NCBI GenBank assembly: GCA_013400115.1 | Contig: VXBP01007098.1 | Location: forward strand, 620,001-684,000 | Source: Rhinopomastus cyanomelas | Taxonomy: Eukaryota > Chordata > Aves > Bucerotiformes > Rhinopomastidae | Direction: 5' to 3' | DNA: 64,000 bases | Shown here: positions 10,401 to 25,400 of the stretch, piece by piece | How positions within the stretch are numbered: the stretch's first letter is position 1 | Layout of the letters: each line of letters opens with the position of its first letter | The notes under the pieces: generated by a model | What the model was told of the DNA's origin: nothing | The model's database searches: none | Seen by the model: the letters and a program-made list of their open reading frames with translations, nothing else | Translations under genes and position numbers: made by a program

Positions 10401-13400
10401 TCGTAGATCTGAATTAATCTTATAATATTTGTAATAGCCATCTTGGTAATATACCTTTGTATGTGTTCAGTTGATTAGTGTTTAATATTCTGCCTGCTTT
10501 CTACAGTCTTTATACCTCTTTTTTTAGGACCTCCTGCAGCAGCTCTTTCCCTGTCTCCCTGTGGTCCATTTGGTTTCATCCCTCCCATTGGAGTGCTACT
10601 TTTGTCTTTGATTTCATAGGCCAAAGAATGGAATCATAATGCTAAATAAGGATACACGATTCCAAACTTTTCTTATTTGCTTCTAGCTTTTTCTATTCTG
10701 AGCCCCACTTTTTTAATTTTAGCACGTGTTTTAATTTTTTTTCCCACGCATTTTTAGCCAAAAGCAGAAGTAGTTATAAAACTAATTGTAAGGCTCTGGT
10801 GAGAGAATGCAGGGATGCAACTAGAAAAGCCAAGACCTCCTTGGAATTACACCTTGCAAGAAAGGTCAAGGGCAACAAAAAGGGCTTCTTTAAATACGTT
10901 GCAGGTAAAACTAAACCTAGAGGCAATGTAGACCCCCTGCTAAATGAGGTGGGTGACCTGGAGACAGAGGATACAGGGAAGGCAGAGATACTGAACTCCT
11001 TCTTTGCCTGTCTGTATTTGTGGGGGCTGTGTTGATATCAAGACCCAGACTGCTGAGGCTCCAGATGAAGCTGAGACAAGAGAGGAATTTGCCTTGGTTG
11101 ATGAGGACTGGTTTAGGGATAAGCTGAGCAAACTGGATGTACACAAATTCATGGGCCCAGATGGATGCACCCATGTGTACTAAGGGAGATGGTGGAAGTC
11201 ATTGCTAAGCCACTCTCCATCATCTTTGCTAAGTCCTGGGGATCAGGAGAGGTTCCTCTGGACTAGAGGATAGCAACTGTTGCTCCAATCTTCAAAAAGG
11301 CTAAGAAGGAGGACCCAGATAACTATAGACCAGTCAGCCTCACCTCCATCCCAGGAAAGGTAATGGAACAATTTGTTCTAGAAACTGTCTCCAGGCACAT
11401 CAAGGACAGGAGAGTTGTACTAGATGATCTTTTGAGGTCCCTTCCAATCCCTAATGATTGTATGATTCTATAATTACATGGAAGTGGTCACATCAGCTAT
11501 TGCTTCCTTGGCTGTGTGGATGTTGTGCTGTGGGCAGAAAGCACTTCAGCAGTGTGTAGTCCTTAAGGAGGAAGCTGTTCCAATGAACATGAGGACATGT
11601 GAGACTGATAATAGAACACACATGTAACTTTGTGAGTCCCTAAAGGTTTTTTCTCTCTTTTCACCCAGATTCCTCATTTTTGCACTTCCATGAATCGGAT
11701 TGTAATGTAGGAGGGTCTTCATCATGTGAGTCTGTGGTTTCTCTCAACACAGAAAAAATTCTGGTATGCTATCAAGACTATAATGTACAAACTAATTTTT
11801 AATCACTTGCTGAAGTTGCAGGTCACTGTAGCTGCATAAACAGTTTATATGAAATTCAGGTTAAAAACTACAAAAAATAATTAGGTGAACAAGGCAAAAG
11901 TTGTCAGGATTTTTCTGATTGCTTTTGCGTTGAAATGTCAGAACTCAAATGAAGGAGGACAAAGTACAGTCCTCTCCACAGGTAGAATGACCAGTTAAAT
12001 GTTACCTGAAGTTTAAGGTGTTCAGCAGTACAGTTAAAGCTATACATGTGTGCTGTTCAGCTGAGATGAGAACTGAGCAGTGAGACAAGTTTTGGGTTTT
12101 ATTCCCCTTCTTTGTAGAACAGTTTGGAAGTTCTATTGATTAAATAAGCACTTTGTATAAATCGACTGCTCTGGTAGGCTTACAGCTACCTCTGAAAAAT
12201 ACTTGGGGAAATGAACAGAGTAGATAGTGAGGTAGATAGCGTGGCACTGTTTGGTTACACTTCATTGCTGGACTTATGTTCTTTTCAGTGTTTTGCTATT
12301 CTGCAGGAGACAAAGGAATAATTAATGGGCGAAAGAGTATAAACTTTCCTATGAAGTAGTATATGTCTTAGGAAGACTTTCAAAACTGGATGTTAAGCAG
12401 ATGTAATATAGAAACATCAGACACTGGTAAAGCACTACATATTTCAGTCTGAAAGGTTTGGTTTGCTTTATGTTAGAGAGGATAGCAGCAGCACCTGGTT
12501 GAAAAGCAATCTTTTTCCATGCAGAAGACCAGGAATGAATTTGCCTTAAGGTAACTGAAAACAGTCACTTTTTGGATTTAAGGCTTTCCCTTAAGGGTTT
12601 AAGAAACAGGTTTTATATTATTGACTGCTCTTTGCTGAATACTTCATGGAACTGTTCAGGTTGGAAAAGATGTTTTAAGATCATCAGTCCAACCATTAAC
12701 CTAACTTAAACCATGATGTTTTACAGAGCCAAGCAAAGCTGCTTGCAGAGCAAAAACGATTTCCATTTGCTACCGATAATGACAGCACAAATGAAGAATT
12801 GGGTAAGATGCCTTATATAAGGTTTGTGCAGGTGATTTATGTGCTATTAGCATTAAATATTTTGAACCTAAACTGATGATTCCCTAGTGATGCATTAATT
12901 TTAGAGTGATCCTAGAAGCCTGAAAATGCAACGAGTTTTCTTTTATTGTATAAAGAAAATCTGTCTTCCTCAAAATCCTCTCTTCTTTGTTTTATAACTA
13001 TAATTCTTTACCATGTCTGCCTGAGGAGATGTTAAAAAAAAATTTTATTATATCCTGTTAAACAGTCTCAGCTACTTCCTGCATCCTTTCCTCTATAATT
13101 ATTGATAAAGCTATTCAAACATCCAGAAAATGTTACCAATGGAATATGCTTTCTATCAAGATCCTGGATCTCTCTTCCCCTCTCTCCACACTCTATCCAT
13201 CAACACTTACAGGCAGCAGGAAGGCTTTCTGAATTGTGTCCTTGCAGGCTGCTACTTGATGCTTTTTTTCAAAGCACACTCAGAGCAGAAGATTGAGGCA
13301 TTTCTAGTAAAGCCACAGGAAATACTTTTGGGGAAGGAGTTAGTTGCTTTCCCAAACTGGTATCTCTCTATAGGAAGCAAAGGTGTTAGAAGACAGCAAA

Positions 13401-16400
13401 GAGAATGTCAAGGATGTATGTCAAGGAAGGCAGTAAGCTGTCTTTTATATAGGAGCAAAGACAGACTTTACTCGTAAGTTGTCTAATGAAGTACCTATGT
13501 TCATAGAATCCTGCAGGGAATAGCAAACTTCCAACCTGTAGAAAGTACTTGTTGCCTTGTAGACTTGTAAGACTGTGCCAGAAGGTCCCAATCCTCACGT
13601 CTGGCCTATAGGCTGGCACCTACCTACCCACTTTATTTAAAGTATACCATGGTGTGAGGAATCTGGATCCTTCCTGTTTGTGGGAGTTACTTTTAACTGA
13701 TCTGAGGAGGAACAGTGTGAAATGTGATGGAATTCTGAAGGAACGTTTGTACTGAAATAGACTGTGGACTGTTATTAACCCTTAAATTTTTGAGAATAGA
13801 GTACTTGTATTTTTGTAGCAGGTAGCAAGTGTGTATGTATATATATATATTTGTGGTTTTGTAGCTGCCAATCACTTAACACAGTTCTACAGCCAATCTA
13901 TTCGGCTTTTGTAGCCAATCACTTGACATAGTTTTACGGACCTAGTCCATGAGCTCCTGTGTTTTGCCATGAGTCTTGGATAAACAGAATACACTCATTG
14001 TCAGTAAGACAGTAAGTCTTCATTATCTTGAGTCCTTATTTTCTTTAATTGTGGTATGGTTGAGTTGATTTTATGTGTCAGCTGTTCCGTATTCTGAAAT
14101 TGGAACCATAAAGGAGATACGGAGAATTGTGTAGTTTCAGAGGAAAGTGATATTGGGAAAATTCAAAAGCTATCCCAGCTGTTCTTCACTCTGTCAATTT
14201 TTCTTCCTTTTTGGCAATGCAGTGTTTCTGTACAACGTGAAGTTGTTATGTATTGAGAAAAAAGCTTATACTGTGCACAGATGCCTACTTCTGCATGATA
14301 GAACTGCTCCAAGAATGATATAAGCTCTGGATGAAATAAATTCGTTGTTTCTCTTTCACTGAAGTTTTTTCTTTGTCAGTGCATAGCGCTTAGCAACACT
14401 GCAAAACAATGTGGTTCTGCTGCACGGAAGTTAGGTGTCTGTGTCCTGTTAAAAACACCTTTCTTCTAACTGGATTATTGGTCTCATGTTTGAGTAAAGC
14501 ACTAAGATGATCAGCACCTCTTCCATTGTATTTGCATGACTGCTAAGACTCATTAGAAGCGTGAGGAAAGGTGAATTCCCACTCTTGGTCCCACCATCAG
14601 TTGTTTGTGTAAACTGCCTGGGAAGAGTTTAACTGTCATAGCGATAGTCTGCAAGGTAACTTGGATTTTGTGGGCAGTTTAGACAGAGCTTAGTTGAGAG
14701 AGAAGTGCTGTGTCAGATCAAAACATGTGGAATGAAACAATCATGAAATCTTAATCTGTCAGAACTAAACTTCAGTTGTGCAAGTACGACCACAGTTTTC
14801 CAGTCTTCTTAACTAGATTTTTATATCGTGTGGAGATTCCAGGAACATGTCTCTGAATTAGTAGTTTGTTTCTTTCTCAACTGCGTGGCTTCAACTCCAA
14901 AGCAGATGCTGCTAAATTACTTTATGGCATCTTTCCTGATCCCAAGCACTTCGGAAGCAAACACAGGTCCTTTCCTAAACGACTTGTAAAAGGGAGCGGC
15001 AGATGCCCCAAATAAACCACAAAAGTAAAGGACGATTCTGATTGAATAATTTAGGTAATGATTGAAAGGAAGTAATTTCACTGTCTGTTCAGAAATCATT
15101 TGACTACTTAAATCTTCAATGCAATGTAGGAACTTGTATTAAATACAACCAAAATGTATTTAAAAGTACCAGATTTTGTTTTTTTCTTTTACTTACATTT
15201 GTAATATTTTGTTAGCAATTGCTTACGTGTTGATTGGCAACGGCTTGTATGATGAAGCCATACGACATTTTTCAACAATGCTGCAGGTATGTTTTCTATT
15301 TGTATCTCTAAAAATAACAATATAAAATTATCCATTACAGGCATGGCTTTTACTTAAAGATTGCATTAAGGGTTTTCAGATGAGAGTAATTATTCTATGA
15401 GAGCAATTATTCTGGTTTTTTTCTGGTATAAACATATTCTTTAAAATCAGATTCTTTGATATCTTGGTTATCTGGTGAGTATTTTTCTCATCTGTAGGAA
15501 TAAACCAATTTATGTCACTTTAAAAGTAAAAGCATCTTCAGAAACCCGACCAATGCAAAGCTAAAGTTCCTTTAATTGTTCTCTTAAAGTGTAGGCTGAC
15601 ATATGTTAATGTGGATTGTTTGGGATAACAGTTGCATGTTGCTAGTAAAACCAGGAAAAAAACATGACAAAGATAACATGTTGACATTGCCAAGTCCTGC
15701 ATTGCTTTTGTGATGATATGCAATTGTATTTGTTTTTATTCTTCAGTGGTAAGCATTTGGTGAATTTGGTATATGAGTAAAACATGACTAGTACTTCAAC
15801 ATTTTAGATTTTATTTTCGTGACCAAGGTAAAGAATTCAGAATCTTGTCTGAAGTAGAAAGCAGACACATTTGAAACCGAACCACAGCAGTTGAAAGGCT
15901 TCAGTTAAAGCTGATTTCAAGATACTCTATTTTTATGACTGAGAACTTGGGAGTAACACAAACACAGACCTGCTCTTTGATCTGAACTGGTTGTAGTACA
16001 CAAATGCAAAGTGAAATTAATACCGCAAGTACTAGAGTGTATAGTTTTAAACTCAAATGTTATTTGGCTTGTACTTAAAGTGAGTGAAAGAGTGGCAATT
16101 CCTTGGCGTGACTTCAGGGAATGTATGTCCTCTGTCTTCTCTTTATTGCAAAGGAAACAGTATAAGTGGAGATAAGCAATATAACAGCAAATGCAGAAAA
16201 GCAGCATGAGTAACAAGTATGTAAGAGAAATTTGCAATGCACACATCGCAGTTGAAATGAGTATTTGGCTCATTGCAGACCTGAAAGGCTGTAAAGCAGT
16301 TATGATTTCTCACTCCGACTTCCATAAGACTGTTTTAAATCCATATAAAGTGGATATTAAAGCATTTTAACAGAACAAACAGCCTCGCATAGACGCTGTG

Positions 16401-19400
16401 TTAAGTAGGAAAGTCACCTGAAACTGATGTTGGCCAAGCGTACACTGGGGTTAACTCAAGTCTGGCAAGGTGCCAGTACTACTGAACCCTGTCTCTTGTT
16501 TTGTCAATGTCAGAATTTGTTTCTTGGCAGTCCTTCCAGTTAAATGAGACCAGCCTATGCTGCAGACTTCTGTAGCACAGCTGTGTTGGTCGCAGGTGTG
16601 AATATGGTGTAATTCTTGCCTGGTTTTCAAATGCACTTGCTGCATAAGCATTTGTTGAGCCAAGAAAACCAGTTTTGCTGTTGTAGTTCCTCACATTTGG
16701 ATGGGAAACCATGGCTGGAGTAAATAACATTGAATAAAAAGTAGATTCCCTATGTAAGATGCATCCTCTTAAGTGCCCGAGCTGGAAGGTTTGTTTGAGT
16801 TCTGTAGAATAATTTTGGCAAAATATCTCCAGTTTTAGTTGCTGCCTGAATATAAATTTCACCAGGATGGTACAATTTTCTACTTTCTAATTTTAAGCTT
16901 CAAATTTAAATTATGAACAAACAAAGCTTTGAATGGCTGAATTGTGTTTGTTTGTTATAAATTCAGTTATATTAGACAAAATAAGAAATAAAATTTACCA
17001 GTAATTACAAGTAATGAAGTTTGAACAATGGGCTTTACCCGTGTGTATGTAGCTTCTGATAAGTGGTCACTGATACTGTAACTGTTCAGCTGATACTGCT
17101 GACAGATACTCCAGAACAATTCCAATAAATTTGAATTAAAATTTTGGTGTGGGCATGTGGAAGTACAGACTGTAGTACAGTCACCTGCTTTGCCTGTTAA
17201 CTGTGGTTGTTCATAGCTTGCTACTTAAGATCAGCAAGACAATATGTAATGATGGAAGATGCCTTTAAAAAAACCCGAAAGCAAACATCAAAAAGCTCAA
17301 CTGGTTATCGTATTGATTTTTAATATTAACAGGAAGAACCAGAGCTGGTTAGTGCAATTTATGGACGTGGGATAGCATATGGGAAAAAAGGACTACATGT
17401 GAGTAGATAATTACTTAAATTAGTACCTAACTGAATTATGTGATCCAAACTGTAATGGGGGAGCTTGACAGATTAGAACTTGACAGGTACATGCCAGAGT
17501 CTTTGTACTGTTTTGCTGTAATGATGTGTTCATCCTTTGCTAGACATTCCATAACACAGAGAGATCATACTGTGGGTTGGTACATTTGCTTTGTAGGCAC
17601 AACTGTGGTAGTTATGGGTAGTGAGGCTGGGAGTGACAGCTGCTTTGAAGAGTTGTCAGATAAGATAACCAGCGGCGTGTTGTAACTGAGAGGCATGAGA
17701 TGTTTATGAGAGGGATGAGATGTTTATGAAGTCACTGTCTCCACATCTAATCTGCATTTGGAAATAAGTCTTTCATTGCAACTTAGAAACATCATCAACT
17801 CTTGCAGTCCAGTAGGCTTTGTATTGACTTTTTGATTGCTTAAGCTTCTTGAACATGTAACACCTTGAATTTGCTCAAAAATATTAGAAGTTAAAGCACA
17901 TATAGTTACGGCTGACTGCTCAAACAATTTCCTGAGCAAAAAGAATTTTTAAACTAGACTGTGGTCCTTGTAGTTCAAATTTGTGGCCTGTTTAATTGAG
18001 ATTGAATGGTTGCTGCAATTATAGAAGAAATAATATTGTAATAGTTCCTGGGAAAATTCCTTAATTCTTTAGTGGTGCTTTCAAAAATGTGGTGTCTCAT
18101 GTTTGTGTTTTTAACACCAGCATGGGTTTGTTTTCTCAGTTTGGCTAGATGTTGAGACAGCTTCACTTCATAAAACTTTCTATGAGTGACATTTCCTGGA
18201 CACAAAAATGATGTTAAGCACATGCAAAGTTTCTTTGCCTTGAAAAAGAATAAAAAGATCAATGAAATGTAATACAGCTCTTCCTATACAATCACTTTGG
18301 TTTGGTTGGTTGGTTTTTTCCCTGTAACTGCTTCAATCCTACAATTTATTGAGAACAATGTAAAAATCTAGACGGCACGATACTCAGCATCAGCCCATTC
18401 ACCACCAGCTTGGATTATGTTACAGACAGTGCTGATTTAAAGTCTGGGGAGTGAGAGTGTGTCTGTTTGAGTTCCTTCAGTTTTCAGAAGGTATTACTCT
18501 AAGTACACACAGTTGTTACCTTCCTTATTTTTCTCCTTTTCAGGATATGAAGAATGCGGAACTTGCTCTCTTTGAACTCAGCAGAGTGATTAGTCTAGAA
18601 CCAGGCCATCCTGAAGTATTTGAACAAAGAGCAGAAGTGAGCATTTTTGTCTCTTCAGATATGTGGAGAAGGTGCAATTATACAGTGGTTTTGAGGATTT
18701 TGTCACTGATTTAATGGCTAAAACTCTACCTCTGGTTTTCTATGAACATTCTATTAAAATATACCTATTTGCTTTCAGTGTAATTTGTGGAATGTTTGTT
18801 TTTTACATAAATATTAAATAGTTACTGTCGAAGTGCTTAGGTTTTTTATGTGCTATGTGGCAAGATTGTTTGTGACTTTTTGTTGGTTTTTAAAATTCTC
18901 TGAAAATAACAATTGAACCTTACTGTTTGCAGTAAATTTATTGATGGCACTAGTTGGTAAAATGGCAGACTTTTGAAGGATGAGTTGTTAATGAAATGCT
19001 TTGCTTTTATATTTGCACATAAGGTAAATATAATTCAGATGCACATACATTTTTCATTTTTCTAATCATGCTTTGTTTTGCCAGTTACAGTACAGAAAAT
19101 GGATTTCAGAAAGCAGCTGAAATATAAGCAAAAGTGTAAATATTTATTCAAGTCAGCATGCTCTAAAGTAACTGTCTTTTTTTAATACATTTTTAAATAA
19201 TCTTGATTTAAAATGTGAAAGGCATTGAAATAATTGGAAAACAAGCCATTTTCCTCTGGGGGAATGTTTTGTCAAAATAACAAGGTTTAGGACAGTACTT
19301 TCATTACATTTTCAGTTGCACACATTGAAATAACTTGAAATAGAATGTTTTGTTTTGGCTGACTTGTTTTTGTTTGGAATACTAGGTTTCTGCAAGTATT

Positions 19401-22400
19401 AGTGGTGATGTTCATGTACACTGATATTTTTTAAAGAAAAATATTTTTGGATTTAAAACCACTAAGTACTGAAATTTGTGATAGAACTTTCCAGCCTCTT
19501 TTAGCAAACACAGTTACTCTGTTACAGCTGAACATGAAAAATAATATTTGTATTTGTAAACCAGCTTCTTTGCTGCTCTAAGCTATGCTTTTGATTGGTA
19601 TTTGTAGATACTGTCCCCACTAGGACGAATCAGTGAAGCGTTGTCTGATCTCACCAAAGCTATTCAGCTACAGCCATCAGCGCGGCTCTACAGGCACAGA
19701 GGTACCCTTTACTTTATATCTGAGGTTAGTAAAGTTTGGGCATTGTGCCTGGTTTTGGCTGTGCAGGTGTGGTTGATTTTTGGTTTTGTTTGTGCCAGTT
19801 GTTCCTTTTGTTTATGAACTTCCTTCCTGTTCAAATAAAAATCAAAGTAAGACCAGTAATCTCGGTGACGTTCTGACAGTTCAGAGCTACTGAATTATTT
19901 CTTCTGCATATTTGTTTAGTGCAAAGAATCAGAGGACGTGTGCCTTGCGTGCACATCTCAGATTGTTTTGTGTTTGACAAGTTAGGATATGGATAAAGAA
20001 TTTGACTTGGTTTATGACTTACAGTAGTGTTAAATGCCAGTTTTAAAAGGAGAACAGTTATGGCCAAGGCAGGAACCTCCCTATATAATTAAATAAACCA
20101 CACCAAACAATAAACAGAGCAGTCCTGCAAAAATGCCAACATCCTGTGTTGCTTTGTAATCTCTGTTGTTCTTGTGCTTTAGTGTAAAACAAGTAACTTT
20201 ATCTTCAAAGATTGTGTGAATACTAATAGTTGACTGTGTACTTTATTCTCCTGATTTCATTGTTTCCAGCTGTTTTTCTGCTTAGTATGTGTTCTGTAGC
20301 ATTTGCTGTAAAGGTTGGAAGTGTCTTGTGCCTTTCTTATTCTTTGATATTCTGACTGGCCGTTGACAGTTGTTGCTGCTTAGCACTGAGACTGACCTCA
20401 TGTATTAAAATTATGTTGTTTACTTTTATGAAAACCAAAAGTATGGATTCTCTATTTGTACAGTGCTTTCTCTGTGTAAAATCTCTCTTATTATGGTTTT
20501 ATTACAGGATTATGCAACAGCCCATGAAGATTTTCAGCGCTCGTTAGAAATGAACAAAAATCAGCCTATAGCTATGCTTTATAAAGGCTTGACCTTTTTT
20601 CACAGAGGACTTCTGAAGGTAAAGCTGTGTTGAATAATAGTGCATGTAGGACAATACTTTCTACTTGGAAGTTACCTCTATAAAATCATAGAAATGCCAT
20701 ATTTTAAAGATACAAATATTTTCTGTAACATAAGGAAGACTTTTTAAGGCAAAACAGTGAAAGCAAAATGAAGTGTCATTGCTGACTGTAATACTGCATG
20801 GTATCACATGTAATTACTGGTGCTACTGGATCATGGTAAACTGGCAATAACTGATGTGTTTATACAGTGCTTTCAAACACTGTGTTGTATTTGGCAGTGC
20901 TGCTAATGTCTGCATGGTTATATTTTAAATTTCTTTCCATGGAATAGAAATGCCCTAGGTTTTGTGAAGGGTAAAGAGATGAAGAGGAATGTAATTCTGC
21001 ATTCTTTCTCAAATGAACTAGAAGGCAGTCAAGGAAGAGGCTGACAGAGATCTTTGTGTCTGTGCATGTGTTTCACTTACATATTGATTCTGAAATACTC
21101 ATCTCTAAATCCAGGCAACATTGTTGCTCCCATAAGGACTTCTCCTGCTTTTATTTTTTAATGCTTCGCTTTTTTTTTATTCAAAGATTCTGTATTCTAG
21201 GTGTAGTAACTTTGAACTTGCTTCTTGATTGTCAAGTATTTGGAGATCCTACTACAGTTTTTCTGAGGGCAGAGTAATTAGGCAAGTTGTCTGAAAACTT
21301 CCATTTGAAAATGTGAGGATGCAACAGTGTTCTGTTCTGAGAGTGGAAGATTTTTTAACCTCTGCTCACAGCTTGGGATTCATTAAGGGTTGTATGAAGA
21401 AATCATGACAGAATCTGAAGACAAGCCAGGACTCCTGAGTTTGAGCCCAGTATCTTTAAGAAACAAATGCTGCACATTTTTATTCTTTTTTTAGCAAAGC
21501 AGCTACTTTCCCTATTTCTGAGAACCCAAGCTGGTATTTTTTTCCACACTCTTGGTGTCTGCTGGAGAACTTCGTAACTTTAGGCTGTAATTGAACTTAA
21601 TGCCTGCATCTTACTGCTGTCGAATGAGTTACTGTCAAAGAATGTGGTTTAATTTCATTTTTGGTGTAGGCAGCAGGGGGACCAGAAAGTGATGGTGGTA
21701 ATATGACTGACAAGGATAAAAAAGGTTTCAATTTGCTAACTAGAAGCAGTATTTTCTTCTCTCTCATGCAGATCAGCACATTTCTGTACCGCTACTTCCT
21801 TCCCTCCCATTATGACACAGTGGATAAGGTGTTCCCTATATTTCAGTCAGGTTCAGACTGCCTTTTAAAGGAGGGCTCATACATGTAATCCACTGAATTT
21901 TACTAGGTTTGCTGATAAGTAAGATTTGGGCTGAAAGTGGCAGAGTAATTTTCTCTCCTTACTTTTGGCTCACTGCTTTTTGGAATAATATTATTTTAAA
22001 AGTTTATCTGGAGGACTCGAGTCCATCACTAATGATAGGTGATTGATATTTTTGTGCATGTTGTAGTGTTCAGGATATATTTGATGTTTTTTTCTGAACA
22101 AGATAGTTTTCTCTGAATTAATTGAAGATACTGATTATTTCCTTACAGCTTTTAATTTTTTGCACTGTATTCATTTTCAGGCTTTTCTTCATGGTTTATT
22201 TTACTCCATCCGTAATCCTAAGTCTCAGAACTGCATTTACCAATTTATATAGCCAGTCCAGTTTAAAACACTTGAGTTCCTAATAAAATCCTTTGAGGAG
22301 GAATATTTGTTTGAACATGTGCATATAATTATTTGTAGCTGTCTTAATTATGTTGTATTCCTCACGGCGTCAGTACATGCTGTTGTGTGAGGGTGATCAC

Positions 22401-25400
22401 TTACTCTGTAATCTCTCAAGAGAGTGTTTGCTAACTGTGCAACTAACACAGAACACAATAAAACAATGAAAGGCAGGGTGCAGACCTGAAAGAATCTTTT
22501 GGACTGCAAAAATTAAGAAGTGTATTATAAATGAAGAAAGAAGATTATAAGGAGGGGCACCTTTACCTTGGAGACCAGACTAAGCTTTGAAAGAAAACTC
22601 TGAAGGGATTTCATCTCTGAATTTTGTTAAAATGCTAAAACAATCACTCATTTGCCTAACTTATTACACAAAGGAATTCCAGACAAATCTGTCATTACTG
22701 TGAAGAATGCTGCAGTATTTAATCTACTATGTGATCATTATTGCTGTCTAGATTTTTGTAATAAATATATGCCATATTTGTTCCTTCCAAAGCTTTGATC
22801 TGTGGCTAGTAACTACTGAGGATGCTAAAATTAAACAAATAAAGTAAGTAACAAATTGTTCTCTTGTTGTCTTCTGACAGGAAGCCATTGAATCGTTCAA
22901 AGAAGCTCTCAAGCAGAAAGCAGACTTCATAGATGCGTATAAAAGTCTGGGACAGGCCTACAGGTAATTGGGCAGGGCTCATTCAGAGGACTTGAAACCA
23001 GATTCAAGCCCGGGTGGGATAGTTGATGGGCGCACACCAGTGGGACAGAGCTCTAATCTTAATGAAAACCGGTGGCCTTGCGCTGCCCTAGGATGAAATC
23101 GTAGTGCTCAGCTCGCTCTCTGAAGTGCCTGTACACCAATGCACACAGCATGGGGAATAAGCAGGAGTTAGAAATCTCTGTCATTATGATCTGGTGGCAA
23201 TTATGGAGACCTGATGGGGTTGGCTCGCATGACTGGAATGTGCTCAATGGATGGCTATGTTCTTTTCAGGATGGACAAGTCAGCAAGATAGGGGAGAGGA
23301 GTTGCTCTCTATGTGAGAGAGCAACTGGAATGTATTCTGTCCAGGCGTGGATGAAGAGAGAGTTGAGAGTTTGTGGGTGCAGATTAAAGGACAGGCTGGT
23401 ATGAGTGATACTGTCGTGGGTGTCTATTAAAGGCCACTAGATCAGAATGAGGAGGCTGATGAGGTCTTCTACAGGACCTGGTTCTCATTGGGGATTTTAA
23501 TTATCCTGCTATTTGCTGGAAGACCTACTCAGCCAGCTATCCACAGTACAAGAGATTCCTCCAGTGCATTGATGACAATTTCCTGATGCAAATGGTGGAG
23601 GAGGCCACTAGGAGAGGAGCGCTTCTGGATCTCGTACTCACCAACAGAGAGGGTCTGGTTGAAGCAGTGAAGGTTGAGGGTGCACTGTCAGCAAGTTTGC
23701 TGATGACACAAAGCTGGGTGGTGTTGCTGACACCCCAACAGATTGGGCTGCCCTTCAGCAAGACCTGGACAGGCTGGAGAGCTGGGCAGGGAGAAATTTA
23801 ATGAAATAAAACAAGGATAAGTGTAGAGTCTTGCATCTAGTCAAGAACAACTCCAGGTACCAATATAGGTTGGGGACTGATGTGTTGGAAAGTAGTGTAA
23901 GAGAAAGGGACCTTGGGCCAGCAGGACGGCCATGAGCCAGCAGTACACTGTTGTGGCCAAGAGGGCTAACAGTATCCTGGGGTGGATAAGAAGGGGGGTG
24001 GTTAGCAGATCGAGGGAGGTTCTTCTGCCCTAGTGAGACCACAACTGGAGTATTGTGTACAGTTCTATGATCCTATGATAAAGGAGGTGGAGCACCTCCC
24101 TTATGAGGAAAAGCTGAGGGAGCTGGGTCTCTTTAGCTTGGAGAAGAGGAGACTGAGGGCTGACCTCATTAATGTCTATAAATATTTGAAGGATGGGTGT
24201 CAGGAGGATGGAGCCAGGCTCTTCTCAGTGTCATCTAGTGATAGGACAAGGAGAACGGGTGTAAGCTGGAACATAGGAGGTTCCACATCAATCTGAGAGG
24301 GAACTTCTTCCCAGGGAGGGTGACAGAGCACTGGAACAGGCTGCCCAGGGTGGTTGTGGAGTCTCCTTCACTGGAGACATTTAAAATGTGCCTGGATGTG
24401 TTCCTGTGTGATCCTGGTGTGTCAGGGGGATTGGACTAGATGATCTTTTGAGGTCCCTTCGAAACCCTAATGATTCTACGTTTCTATGGATTCAGAACTA
24501 GTTTTAAAGTTACTTTTATATGTAGTTTTATTTAAAATATGAGTTACATTTTTAAGTTTTACATGTTTGTTAAAAAGCTATGTAGAATCATAAGTGTGGT
24601 TGGTAACTCCTGCAGCCATCGTGGTTGTGATGGGGCATGTTCAATATAATTTGTAGGCTTGCTTGTGTTTTTAATTCTGACTCTAGAATCAATTTGAGTT
24701 TCCCAGAGTCAAAGGTTAGGTAAATGGTGGTTTTCTGTAAGATGTGTCCTGTACCCTTAAAGGATTTTTAAATCATAGAATCATAGAATCATAGAATCAT
24801 TACGGATCGGAAGGGACCTCGAAAGATCATCCAGTCCAATCCGCCTGCAATGATGGAAATGTTTCTTGCAAACTGATGATTAATATGCTCATTAGTTAAC
24901 ATTTCGAGATCATTGTGCTACTTAAATTTCTGAAAAATATTTAAAAGTGTGTATTATTTTATAGAACAGCTAGATCCTATATTATTTAAACTCTCAACAA
25001 AGAGATGTACAGTTCTGAGAAGTTAGCTAGTTTATTGTTTAGGGTATCTCTAACATAGGTAGTTTTTAACATACTATATTTTTAAAAAATCTGTTTAGTA
25101 GGGTAACTACCAACTTGATTTTTTATTTTGCATTAAAGATAATTTGTAGTTGAATAAAATATATTAAAAGGGGTCTGTGGGTATTTATTACAGTCAAAAA
25201 TGCACATAGCTCTTATATAGGAAGACAAGAACGTAACATGGTCAGCAGCCGAGTATCTCTGCCTGTTTAGTTCTTGTCCCAGCCTGCTGTGTCTGACCAG
25301 CTTTTCATTTCCTGTTTTTATTTGTGGAAAGCACTAATCTAGAGCATAGATGCTGTGTTAACATAAATGGCTTTTGTATAGCAAGGGCTGATTTGGATAG

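Noticed and set aside
15917..16273. 118-codon minus-strand frame with a hydrophobic segment
   Set aside because: The hydrophobicity comes from T/A-rich DNA; there is no homology or regulatory context.
16479..16862. 127-codon minus-strand frame in TTC13 intron 4
   Set aside because: No family resemblance and no splice or promoter context; consistent with chance.
24774..24800. Regular AATCATAG repeats, considered as a simple repeat or array
   Set aside because: They are the octamer tail of an inverted CR1; the CR1 3' end follows directly.
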